Origin: Candidatus Aerophobota bacterium
GTDB lineage: Bacteria; Aerophobota; Aerophobia; Aerophobales; B3-G15
Length of the DNA stretch: 18,282 nucleotides
NCBI GenBank assembly: GCA_014859225.1
Contig: JACUUP010000019.1
Location: forward strand, 1-18,282
Reading direction: 5' to 3'
Shown here: in pieces, positions 7,873 to 15,497 of the stretch
Numbering within the stretch: the first letter of the stretch is position 1
Layout of the letters: each line of letters starts with the position of its first letter
Notes under the pieces: generated by a model
Database searches by the model: none
Seen by the model: the letters and a program-made list of their open reading frames with translations, nothing else
What the model was told of the DNA's origin: nothing
Position numbers and translations under genes: made by a program

Positions 7873-8541
7873 TCAAGCTGTCTGGCAGATGTGTTTAAAT
7901 TCCCGGGCGGCAAGCTCAAGGTCCTGATGGGGTCTAAAAAGTATAGATGTTCCTCCAATAAAAACGTTTGCCCCTGCCTTTTTGGTCAGAGGGATAGTTT
8001 CCTCATTGATGTTTCCATCAACGGCAATGTCCAGGTTAAATCCCCTTTTTTCTGCCATATCCCGAAGCTTCTCAATTTTAGGAAGAGTCTGAGGGATGAA
8101 CTTTTGACCTGCGAATCCAGGTTCCACAGTTAAAATAATTACCAGATCAAGCTCAGAAAGAACATGCTCTATGTGGTCTATGGGTGTGCCTGGGGCTAAA
8201 ACTACACCTGCTTTTTTGCCCTTTTCTTTAATTAAATTTACAGTCCTGAAAAGATGAAAAGTTGCCTCAACGTGGAAGCTAATAATATCACATCCTATCT
8301 GAGAAAAAACAGGTATAAAAAAAGCAGGCTCGGTAATTTGCAGATGAGCATCCAGGGGTAAATGTGTCTTATCCCGCAAAGCTTTCACAATTTGCGGTCC
8401 TAATGTAATATTGGAGACAAAATCCCCATCCATGATATCAAAATGCAGCCAATCAATGCCACCTTTTTCCAGTTTCTTCACATCTTCGCCCAAATGGCAA
8501 AAATCTGCACACATTAAGGAAGCAGACGTTTTTATTTTCAT
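7873..8541 (-). CDS. Ribulose-phosphate / D-allulose-6-phosphate 3-epimerase family protein
   Basis: The 222-residue TIM barrel of the Rpe family epimerises ketose phosphates at C3. Metal ligands and the acid/base pair are all present: His33, Asp35 (HFDIMDGDF), His66 and Asp175 (AVDGNI). The phosphate-binding region VFIGGTSILF lies at 193-202. Several details match E. coli AlsE (allulose-6-phosphate 3-epimerase) better than housekeeping Rpe: ASLMCADF near the N-terminus, TVEPGFAGQ where Rpe has NPGFGGQ, and a non-glycine after VDG. I recall these differences; I have not aligned them. It is the only - strand gene and converges on the sugar operon, so it probably works in the same pathway with its own promoter. 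The ATG is preceded by GGAG at 9 bases. Confidence 0.85.
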   Translation of the reverse strand: MKIKTSASLMCADFCHLGEDVKKLEKGGIDWLHFDIMDGDFVSNITLGPQIVKALRDKTHLPLDAHLQITEPAFFIPVFSQIGCDIISFHVEATFHLFRTVNLIKEKGKKAGVVLAPGTPIDHIEHVLSELDLVIILTVEPGFAGQKFIPQTLPKIEKLRDMAEKRGFNLDIAVDGNINEETIPLTKKAGANVFIGGTSILFRPHQDLELAAREFKHICQTA

Positions 8542-8580
8542 TAGGATAAACTCCGGTAGATAATTTTTGTATCAGGTTAA

Positions 8581-8611
8581 GAATAACAGAATCCTCAAAA
8601 AAAATCAAGTT
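8581..8611 (-). promoter_or_regulatory. Weak candidate promoter for the epimerase gene
   Basis: On the - strand, TTGATT and TATTCT are separated by 17 bases upstream of the epimerase start. Each hexamer matches its consensus at only 4 of 6 positions. The 134-base divergent intergenic region (8542-8675) must contain this gene's promoter, but I cannot fix it with confidence. Confidence 0.15.
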
Positions 8612-8618
8612 TCAAACC

Positions 8619-8646
8619 TTTACAAAGAGTAAAAATTTGCTAAAAT
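8619..8646 (+). promoter_or_regulatory. Candidate sigma70 promoter for the housekeeping operon
   Basis: TTTACA (8619-8624; 5 of 6 matches to TTGACA) is followed after 16 bases by TAAAAT (8641-8646; 5 of 6 matches to TATAAT). It ends 29 bases before the first start codon of a long + strand run, in the only sizeable gap ahead of it. AAGGA (8664-8668) gives the ribosome binding site of the first gene. Confidence 0.45.
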
Positions 8647-8675
8647 TAACTTCTAATAAGAAAAAGGAATAAGTA

Positions 8676-9329
8676 ATGATTGATTTTCATACTCATACTC
8701 TGTTAAGCGATGGAATCCTCTGTCCGGCAGAGCTCGTGCAACAGGCAAAGGAAAGTGGCTATAGGGCACTGGGAATTACCGACCATGTGGATTCCACGAA
8801 CCTGGACTGGATTATTCCATCTTTGGTTAGATTCTGCAAGGAGATAACTCGGGTGGAAAACAGTATCATGATTATACCCGGAGTTGAACTTACGCATCTA
8901 CCGCCTTCTTTGATAAAAAGCTATGTATCCTGGGCGCGCAGAAAAGGAGCAAAGTTAATTGTAGTGCATGGTGAAACCATTGTAGAGCCTGTTCCAGCTG
9001 GAACCAACCTGGAAGCTTTAAAAGCAGATATTGATATTTTAGCTCATCCTGGCTTGATAAAAGAAGAGGAGGTAGAGTTAGCTGCCAAAAAAGGTATATA
9101 CCTTGAGATAACCGCCAGGAAAGGACACTGCCTGACAAATGGCAGAGTGGCATCTTTAGCCAGAAAATATAATGCTAAGTTACTTATAAACACCGATGCG
9201 CACTCACCCGAGGACCTTATGACCAGCTCCCGAGCAGAAAAAGTCTTGCTGGGGGCGGGGCTTGGGATGAACGAAGTTAAACAAGCCTTTCAAAATAGTA
9301 AAAATTTACTGGAGAAACTTTCATTATGA
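8676..9329 (+). CDS. PHP-domain metal-dependent phosphoesterase
   Basis: This 217-residue protein is a stand-alone PHP domain, a trinuclear-metal phosphoesterase fold shared with histidinol phosphatase and the exonuclease domain of DNA polymerase III alpha. Nearly the full ligand set is visible: His5 and His7 (DFHTHT), Asp12 (LSDG), His37 (ITDHVD), Glu71 (GVEL), His98 (VVHGE), His124 (AHPG), and Asp174 with His176 (NTDAH). ATG 8676 follows AAGGA at 7 bases. The stop overlaps the next start by four bases (ATGA), so it is coupled to the protease gene. The short length argues against a polymerase part. A small phosphate ester or nucleotide substrate is likely, but I cannot say which. Histidinol phosphatase is possible; no his genes are near. 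Confidence 0.82.
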   Translation: MIDFHTHTLLSDGILCPAELVQQAKESGYRALGITDHVDSTNLDWIIPSLVRFCKEITRVENSIMIIPGVELTHLPPSLIKSYVSWARRKGAKLIVVHGETIVEPVPAGTNLEALKADIDILAHPGLIKEEEVELAAKKGIYLEITARKGHCLTNGRVASLARKYNAKLLINTDAHSPEDLMTSSRAEKVLLGAGLGMNEVKQAFQNSKNLLEKLSL

Positions 9330-10699
9330 AAAAAAATAAACTCCTGGTCTTTATAATAGTTTCTTTATTGCTGACGGTTTTACTTTTAAGTAGAGTCCAG
9401 GCTGCTACTGATTTTTTCTCCGAAATTAGACTCATTATTCAGGTCTATCAGATTATCCAGAGCGAGTATATAGAAAAAGTCCAACCTTCTAAACTGATTG
9501 AAGGGGCAATCCGGGGAATGGTTGAAACTCTAAATGACCCTCATTCTCGCTGGTTAAGCTCTGATGAGTGGGAAGAGTGGAGTGTGGAAAAGGAAGGTGA
9601 ATTTGGTGGACTGGGAATGACTGTAGGAATTAGAGAGGGAGCCATAACCATAATTGAACCTATAGAAGATACTCCTGCGAGCAGAGCAGCTCTTAGAGCC
9701 GGGGATAAGATAATAACAATAAACGGTGTAAGTACTGAAGGTATGTCCTTAGATGAGGCAGTATCAAAATTAAGGGGAAAAGTAGACACGCAGGTAACCA
9801 TTGCCATTAAAAGAGAGGGAGTTCCTGAGCCGATGGAGTATACCCTCACAAGAGCACTTATTAAAGTTCCCAATGTTAAAAAGATGATTCTAAAAGATGA
9901 TATTGGATATATAAAAATCATGGGTTTTACCAACGAAAATACTTCAAAAGATTTAAGGGATGCCCTTATATCTCTCAGAGAGCAGGGAATGAAAAGCTTA
10001 ATCCTGGACGTAAGAGATAATCCTGGAGGGCTTCTCTCCCAGGCAGTTGGGGTTGCTGATGAGTTTCTTTCCTGGGGCACAATTGTCTCCATAAAAGGAA
10101 GAGGCCCACTTGAAAGTAACATCTATTCAGCTAACCTGCCTGGAGAAGGGATAGGTTTCCCACTCGTGGTGTTGATTAACGAAGGAAGTGCAAGTGCCTC
10201 CGAAATAGTGGCTGGTGCCATTAAAGACCACCAGAGAGGAATTCTCATGGGAACCTCTACATTTGGTAAAGGAACAGTGCAAAATGCAATTCCACTTGAA
10301 AACGGTGGAGCTATCTGGTTAACTACAGCAAAGTATTACACTCCATCAGGTAAAAGTATTGAAAGTGAGGGTATCAAACCCAACATTGAGGTTAGGCCCT
10401 TTATTCCCACTCCTGAACAACAAGAGACTATGGAAATCTTGCGAAACTCACTCACACTTAAAGAATTCCTTGATTTATATCCTCAATGGGAACAAGAGAA
10501 CATAAATTTTCTTTTAGAAAAGTTGCAAGAAAAAGAAAATATAAAGGTAGATGAGGAGATTTTGATGCGTATCCTTCGGGAAAAAGATAAAAATAGGGAA
10601 AACGACATATTCAACGATTACCAGCTGGTTCAGGCTCTAAACTTGTTAAAATCTCTTCCCATCCTTCAGCAAAATATTCTTACAAGAACTACACCATAG
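9326..10699 (+). CDS. S41-family C-terminal processing peptidase (CtpA/Prc-type)
   Basis: The 457-residue protein begins with a signal anchor or signal peptide (hydrophobic about 6-26, ending VQAA). Next come a helical N-terminal region, a PDZ domain (about 95-180, starting at GLGMTV) and the S41 protease core. The Ser/Lys dyad is Ser290 (in GSASASEIVAGA) and Lys315 (in FGKGTVQ), 25 residues apart as in E. coli Tsp (S430/K455). DVRDNPGG (228-235) is the usual substrate-loop motif. Such proteases trim or degrade periplasmic and envelope proteins from their C-terminus. The roughly 80-residue charged helical tail after the catalytic core is longer than in minimal CtpA and may serve as a partner-binding or oligomerisation segment. 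The start overlaps the PHP gene stop (ATGA). Confidence 0.93.
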   Translation: MKKNKLLVFIIVSLLLTVLLLSRVQAATDFFSEIRLIIQVYQIIQSEYIEKVQPSKLIEGAIRGMVETLNDPHSRWLSSDEWEEWSVEKEGEFGGLGMTVGIREGAITIIEPIEDTPASRAALRAGDKIITINGVSTEGMSLDEAVSKLRGKVDTQVTIAIKREGVPEPMEYTLTRALIKVPNVKKMILKDDIGYIKIMGFTNENTSKDLRDALISLREQGMKSLILDVRDNPGGLLSQAVGVADEFLSWGTIVSIKGRGPLESNIYSANLPGEGIGFPLVVLINEGSASASEIVAGAIKDHQRGILMGTSTFGKGTVQNAIPLENGGAIWLTTAKYYTPSGKSIESEGIKPNIEVRPFIPTPEQQETMEILRNSLTLKEFLDLYPQWEQENINFLLEKLQEKENIKVDEEILMRILREKDKNRENDIFNDYQLVQALNLLKSLPILQQNILTRTTP

Positions 10700-10708
10700 G
10701 TTGCCTGA

Positions 10709-11782
10709 ATGTTACGTAGAATCGTCACATACTCAACCATAGGATTGGGAATTGCTGTTATTATTTTATCTGCAATTGTTTTTTTTCAACACAAAAAGCT
10801 CCAGTATGAAAGAATTTTTTTCACAGTAGATAACGAGGTAGAGCTTCAACTCACTCAATCAGGACTACCTGTGGTAGAGAAAAAAATCAAAGAAGAAGGT
10901 GTTTTTTTCCCACACGCTGTAGCTGAGCTTAAAGTCTATATTCCTTTGAGTGTCTCCCTTGACGAAGTTTTCGTAGATTTGAGAGATGGGTTTACATCGT
11001 ATAAAATTCAAATACTGAAATTTAAGGAAGAAAATCTGAAAGATACCTACAACATCCATATGGAGCTTGGCAGGGAAAAAGTTCTAACCCACAAACTCTT
11101 TTTATCTTTAGAGAAAGCTAAGGTAGCCCTGCTCGTAGATGATTTTGGCTATACAAAAGAAGATGTTTTAGTCAGGGCATTTTTTGAAGAACTATCCATT
11201 CCTTTCACCCTTTCAATTATCCCCGGCACCCCGCATGCACAAGAAATTGCAGAAAAAGCCTACGAGAAGAAAAAACAGATACTTGTCCACATGCCCATGC
11301 AACCTAAGGGAGACTTCAGAAATGAATACAGGTGGATTATTCTTGAGGAAATGAGCGAGGAAGAGGTAGAAAAACAAATAAGGGAAGCTATTAAATCTAT
11401 TCCTTACGCTGAGGGATTAAATAACCATATGGGCTCACTCATCACCACAAAAAGAAAACTAATGCAGCCTGTGCTAAGAGTCTTGCAAGAAAAAGACATG
11501 TTTTTTTTGGACAGCAGGACGTCCCCTCTTTCCATAGGCTACTCGCTGGCAAAGGAGCTTGGAGTAAAATCAACTTACAACTGTGTCTTTTTAGATAATG
11601 AAAAAGAAAAGGAGCATATTGAAAATCAGTTTAAAAAGCTTATCTCGCAAGCTCTTGATACAGGCTGGGCTTTAGGGCTTGGACACGCCCATATGACAAC
11701 TGCTTCTACCTTAAAAAAACTTATAGAAAACTGCGATACCAGGAAAATAAATTTTGTCCTTGCTTCAGAAATATCAAAATAA
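10709..11782 (+). CDS. Divergent polysaccharide deacetylase family protein (YibQ/DUF610)
   Basis: The 357-residue protein has one N-terminal membrane segment (about 8-26), a stretch of about 100 residues of unassigned extracytoplasmic sequence, then a divergent NodB-like domain (from about 137). Motifs are KVALLVDDFGY (Asp144, Asp145), IPFTLSIIPGTPH, LVHMPMQP (192-199), NNHMGS, FFLDSRTS and GHAH. This is the DUF610/YibQ pattern, related to polysaccharide deacetylases and often encoded directly after a CtpA-type protease with peptidoglycan hydrolase partners. The probable role is envelope or peptidoglycan maintenance, but enzymatic activity is not established for the family as far as I know. 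The start is nine bases after the protease stop with only a weak AGG (10698-10700). Confidence 0.85.
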   Translation: MLRRIVTYSTIGLGIAVIILSAIVFFQHKKLQYERIFFTVDNEVELQLTQSGLPVVEKKIKEEGVFFPHAVAELKVYIPLSVSLDEVFVDLRDGFTSYKIQILKFKEENLKDTYNIHMELGREKVLTHKLFLSLEKAKVALLVDDFGYTKEDVLVRAFFEELSIPFTLSIIPGTPHAQEIAEKAYEKKKQILVHMPMQPKGDFRNEYRWIILEEMSEEEVEKQIREAIKSIPYAEGLNNHMGSLITTKRKLMQPVLRVLQEKDMFFLDSRTSPLSIGYSLAKELGVKSTYNCVFLDNEKEKEHIENQFKKLISQALDTGWALGLGHAHMTTASTLKKLIENCDTRKINFVLASEISK

Positions 11783-11794
11783 GGAGGAGCTACA

Positions 11795-12622
11795 ATGAAA
11801 AACCGTAGTAGGGTAAAAGGTGTTACACTTATAGTTTGTATAGTGTGTGCATTATTTTTTACATCCGCAGCAAAAGGAGTGGAAACAAACCTTATAGATA
11901 CACCAACCGCTCATGTATTAGGTGCAGGTGAGTATTTTTTGAGGTTTCGCTTCTACCAGGAGGGGGGTATTTTAATTAAAGGCTCAGCGGGACTAACTGA
12001 AAGACTGACAATAGGTGCATCATACGGAGGAGTGGGAGTAATAGGAACAGAGACAATAAAGGGAAATCCTGAACCAGCTTTCTCCTTAAAATACAAGTTA
12101 GGAGAGGAAGGAGAAAATATGCCTTTTGCTCTCGCCGTTGGATATGAAGGTCAGGGATATGGAAAGTATTACTACCGGGGAGAGACAATAACTATTGATG
12201 AAGTAGGTGGTGTGCTTAACAGAAGTTTTTACCAGATAAATTCCAAGGGATTTTATCTTGCCCTCAGTAAAGAATTTGAGGAGTTACATTTAAATATCCA
12301 TGGAGGAGTGAATCATTCCCTGGAAGATGACCCGGGTAAACCCGGTGTTTCATTTTTTTTAGGAGGAGAATTTGAGGTCACGCCAAATTTTTCACTCAAA
12401 CTTGAATACAACAACGGCTTTCACGACAAAATAGGCCTGAAAGATGTTTCTGACGCTGCTGTAGATAAGCTACTGCGCCAGGCGGGAGGAGAGATAAACC
12501 TGGGGCTAAAAATTCAATACTCACCCCACCTTATCCTGGAAATAGATTTTAAAGACCTCTCAGGCCGTTACACCGAGGCGGGAAATAGAACATTCCAGAT
12601 TACATACTCAGGAGAGTTTTAA
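11795..12622 (+). CDS. Putative outer-membrane beta-barrel protein, YjbH-like
   Basis: The 275-residue product has a clear Sec signal (basic MKNRSRVK, hydrophobic 9-25, cleavage probably near SAAKG). The mature part starts NLIDTPTAHVLGAGEY and runs through many alternating short beta-like strands rich in Gly, Tyr and Phe. It ends in the aromatic residue Phe after an ITYSGEF strand, the usual signature for assembly into an outer membrane. The opening (NLIDTPTA..., GLTERLTIGASYGG) resembles YjbH-domain exopolysaccharide-associated proteins. An excellent AAGGAGGA (11781-11788) lies 6 bases before ATG, overlapping the previous stop. It supports a diderm host. Its function, whether pore, export or structural, is unknown; the YjbH label is from memory and tentative. 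Confidence 0.68.
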   Translation: MKNRSRVKGVTLIVCIVCALFFTSAAKGVETNLIDTPTAHVLGAGEYFLRFRFYQEGGILIKGSAGLTERLTIGASYGGVGVIGTETIKGNPEPAFSLKYKLGEEGENMPFALAVGYEGQGYGKYYYRGETITIDEVGGVLNRSFYQINSKGFYLALSKEFEELHLNIHGGVNHSLEDDPGKPGVSFFLGGEFEVTPNFSLKLEYNNGFHDKIGLKDVSDAAVDKLLRQAGGEINLGLKIQYSPHLILEIDFKDLSGRYTEAGNRTFQITYSGEF

Positions 12623-12625
12623 TTT

Positions 12626-13603
12626 ATGGACCAAAGGAACAGATACACCTTAGATTTTGAAAAGCCGCTCATTGAGCTGGAAAACAAAATCCAGGAACTT
12701 ATGGGTTTAACGGAAAAAGAAGGGATAGACGTTAAAGAAGAGATCAAGCATCTGGAGATGCGCCTCAAAAATCTGGAGCAAAAAATTTTTCTTAATCTAA
12801 CTCCCTGGCAAAGAGTTCAACTGGCAAGACATCCCGCAAGACCTAAAACTTTGACCCTGATTGATTTGATATTTGATGAATGGCTTGAGCTACACGGCGA
12901 CAGACTTTTTTCTGATGACCAGGCTATAGTGACCGGCCTGGGAAAAATGAATGAACACAGAGTTGTATGGATGGGACACCAAAAAGGAGAATCCATCAAG
13001 GAAAATCTCTCTCGCAACTTCGGCATGGCACATCCCGAAGGATATAGAAAAGCTAAGCGGCTTATGAATCTTGCTGAAAAATGTAGCCTGCCCGTGGTAA
13101 GTTTCATAGATACTCCCGGAGCCTATCCAGGAATAGAAGCCGAACAAAGAGGGCAAGCCGAGGCAATTGCTGCCAATCTGGAAAAAATGTCTCAACTTAA
13201 AGTGCCAATAATCGTCATTATCATTGGTGAAGGAGGAAGCGGGGGAGCTCTGGGAATTGGAGTGGGAGACAAGCTTTTAATGCTGGAGAATGCTGTATAT
13301 TCGGTAATCTCTCCTGAGGGATGTGCAGCAATCCTCTGGGATGACCAGAACAAAATAGAAGAGGCCGCCTCTGCCCTGAAATTAACGGCAAATGACCTTT
13401 TGAAACTTGACATAATAGATGGAATAATCCCTGAGCCGCAGGGAGGAGCCCAGAGAGATGTGGGAAAAACAGCAAATAATATAAAAAAAGCGATTCTAAG
13501 GGAACTGGAAGCTTTGAGAACAATGCCTGTGGAAGAGCTTATTTTAAGAAGAAAGATTGGATATCGGCAGATGGGAAAAACAAGAGGTGAAGAAAATGGC
13601 TAA
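12626..13603 (+). CDS. accA: Acetyl-CoA carboxylase carboxyltransferase subunit alpha
   Basis: The 325-residue protein is close in length to E. coli AccA (319). With AccD it transfers the carboxyl group from carboxybiotin to acetyl-CoA, giving malonyl-CoA for fatty acid synthesis. Diagnostic stretches are RHPARPKTLTLIDLIFDEW (68-86), NFGMAHPEGYRKAKRLM (131-147), FIDTPGAYPGIEAE (160-173), and GEGGSGGALGIGVGD (201-215), which forms an oxyanion/CoA-site glycine loop. It is preceded by the usual coiled-coil N-terminus. There is no accD fusion, and accD is not in the window. The start ATG comes 3 bases after the previous stop, with AGGAGA at 10 bases. The stop overlaps the gyrB start by 8 bases. 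Confidence 0.96.
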   Translation: MDQRNRYTLDFEKPLIELENKIQELMGLTEKEGIDVKEEIKHLEMRLKNLEQKIFLNLTPWQRVQLARHPARPKTLTLIDLIFDEWLELHGDRLFSDDQAIVTGLGKMNEHRVVWMGHQKGESIKENLSRNFGMAHPEGYRKAKRLMNLAEKCSLPVVSFIDTPGAYPGIEAEQRGQAEAIAANLEKMSQLKVPIIVIIIGEGGSGGALGIGVGDKLLMLENAVYSVISPEGCAAILWDDQNKIEEAASALKLTANDLLKLDIIDGIIPEPQGGAQRDVGKTANNIKKAILRELEALRTMPVEELILRRKIGYRQMGKTRGEENG

Positions 13604-15485
13604 CGAGTATAAAGCTGAACAGATAAAGGTCTTAAAGGACCTGGAAGCTGTAAAAAGAAGACCAGGAATGTATGTAGGTTCAACGGGACCAAGAGGACTT
13701 CACCACCTTGTCCATGAAGTGGTTGATAACTCCATTGATGAGGTCCTGGCTGGATACTGCAACGAAATCAAGGTTATTATCCACTCTGACAATAAAGTAA
13801 CGGTGAGTGATAATGGAAGAGGTATCCCTGTAGATGAGCATCCTGACTATAAAAAATCTGCTCTTGAGCTGGTAATGACCGTGCTGCATGCGGGGGGGAA
13901 ATTTGATAACAAGACCTACCGGGTTGCAGGAGGACTGCATGGGGTAGGTGTTTCTGTAGTTAATGCATTATCAAGTTATCTGGAGGCAACCATTTACAGA
14001 GATGGAAAAATCTGGAGGCAAACTTACTCAAGAGGAAAACCAACAAGTCCTGTGGAAATTGTAGGAGATATAGATGAAGGAAAAACTGGAACAAAAATTA
14101 CCTTCGCTCCTGATGGGGAAGTTTTTGAATCTATTGAATTTGAATATGATAGGGTGGCGCGTAGGTTAAGGGAGCTGGCTTTTCTAAATGCAGGGGTTAG
14201 CATTGAAATTAAAGATGAAAGGTTCGCTCGGGAAGAAAAATTCAAATATGAAGGAGGTATAGTAGAGTTTGTCAAACATCTTAACAAAAGTAGAGAAGTG
14301 GTGTTTCCCGACCCAATTTACCTCCAGGGAGAAAAAGGAGATGTCCAGGCTGAGGTAGCAATCCAGTATAACCAGAGTTTCATCCTGGATATATTTGCCT
14401 TTGTTAATGACATTAATACTCAAGAAGGAGGAACTCATCTTTCTGGATTCAAGGCTGCTCTTACCAGAGCAATAAATGACTATGCAAAAAGGACAGAAAA
14501 TAAAGAGTCAATTCTCATGGGAGAGGATATCAGGGAAGGGCTCACCGCTATAATAAATATAAAAATGCCCGACCCTCAATTTGAAGGTCAAACCAAAACA
14601 AGATTGGGTAACAGTGAGGTTAGAGGGATAATAGATTCAATAGTTTATGAAGGTTTGACCCGTTACTTTGAAGAAAACCCATCTACTGCTAAAGTTATCC
14701 TGCAAAAAACAATCTCAGCATCACGCGTGCGCCTGGCAGCCCAAAAAGCACGAGAGCTTACCCGTAAAAAAGAAGCTCTGGGTGGAGGTTCCATGCCAGG
14801 AAAATTAGCTGCTTGTTCTGAAGATGACCCTGAAAAAAATGAAATTTACATAGTAGAAGGAGACTCAGCTGGAGGTTCTGCAAAACAGGGAAGGGATAGA
14901 AAATTTCAGGCAATCCTTCCCATTAAGGGAAAGATAATCAATGTAGAAAAATCCCATCTGGTAAAAGTTTTGAGTAATACTGAAATTAAGGCTATTATTG
15001 CCGCAGTTGGCACCGGAATAAAGGAAGAGTTTAATATTCTTAGATTGAGATACCACAAAGTCATTTTGATGAGCGATGCAGATGTTGATGGAGCACATAT
15101 AAGGACACTTCTTTTAACCTTTTTATATAGATACATGCCTGACTTGATAAAGCAAGGACATGTATATATTGCCCAACCTCCCCTCTACAAGGTTACCAAT
15201 AAAAATAAGGAATGTTTTCTATACAGTGATGCGGAACTCAATAGATTAAGAGAAAAGCTGAAAGATGACAAAATTGATGTCCAGAGATACAAAGGGCTGG
15301 GAGAGATGAATCCTGAACAGTTGTGGAAAGCAACTATGGACCCCCAAACAAGGACTTCATACAGGGTAACTATTGAGGATGCGATTGAGGCTAATGAGTT
15401 ATTTTCTATGTTAATGGGAAAAGATGTGGAGCCACGCAGAAAATTTATTGAAGAACACGCCACCGAAGCTGAATTAGATATATAG
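13596..15485 (+). CDS. gyrB: DNA gyrase subunit B
   Basis: The ATPase subunit of gyrase, 629 residues, is of the short type without the insert found in the 804-residue E. coli protein. The GHKL ATP site shows catalytic Glu41 and Asn45 (EVVDNSIDE), Asp72 (SDNGRGIP) and GGLHGVGVSVVNALS. The transducer follows, then the TOPRIM domain with Glu421 (EGDSAGGSAKQGRDRKFQ), Asp494 and Asp496 (DADVDGAH), and the tail QRYKGLGEMNPEQLW. I choose ATG 13596 because MANEYKAEQI matches family N-termini and GAGGTG (13584-13589) sits 6 bases upstream. A start at 13557 would add 13 unrelated residues. It overlaps accA by 8 bases and lies 12 bases before gyrA. It is complete and undamaged, unlike gyrA. Confidence 0.97.
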   Translation: MANEYKAEQIKVLKDLEAVKRRPGMYVGSTGPRGLHHLVHEVVDNSIDEVLAGYCNEIKVIIHSDNKVTVSDNGRGIPVDEHPDYKKSALELVMTVLHAGGKFDNKTYRVAGGLHGVGVSVVNALSSYLEATIYRDGKIWRQTYSRGKPTSPVEIVGDIDEGKTGTKITFAPDGEVFESIEFEYDRVARRLRELAFLNAGVSIEIKDERFAREEKFKYEGGIVEFVKHLNKSREVVFPDPIYLQGEKGDVQAEVAIQYNQSFILDIFAFVNDINTQEGGTHLSGFKAALTRAINDYAKRTENKESILMGEDIREGLTAIINIKMPDPQFEGQTKTRLGNSEVRGIIDSIVYEGLTRYFEENPSTAKVILQKTISASRVRLAAQKARELTRKKEALGGGSMPGKLAACSEDDPEKNEIYIVEGDSAGGSAKQGRDRKFQAILPIKGKIINVEKSHLVKVLSNTEIKAIIAAVGTGIKEEFNILRLRYHKVILMSDADVDGAHIRTLLLTFLYRYMPDLIKQGHVYIAQPPLYKVTNKNKECFLYSDAELNRLREKLKDDKIDVQRYKGLGEMNPEQLWKATMDPQTRTSYRVTIEDAIEANELFSMLMGKDVEPRRKFIEEHATEAELDI

Positions 15486-15497
15486 GGGAGATAAAAA

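Noticed and set aside
7861-8133. 90-residue + strand open frame
   Set aside because: It is antisense to the 3-epimerase, whose active-site Asp175 and phosphate loop lie here.
9541-10122. 193-residue - strand open frame
   Set aside because: It is antisense to the PDZ/protease core of the S41 peptidase; Ser/Pro/Leu-rich shadow without motifs.
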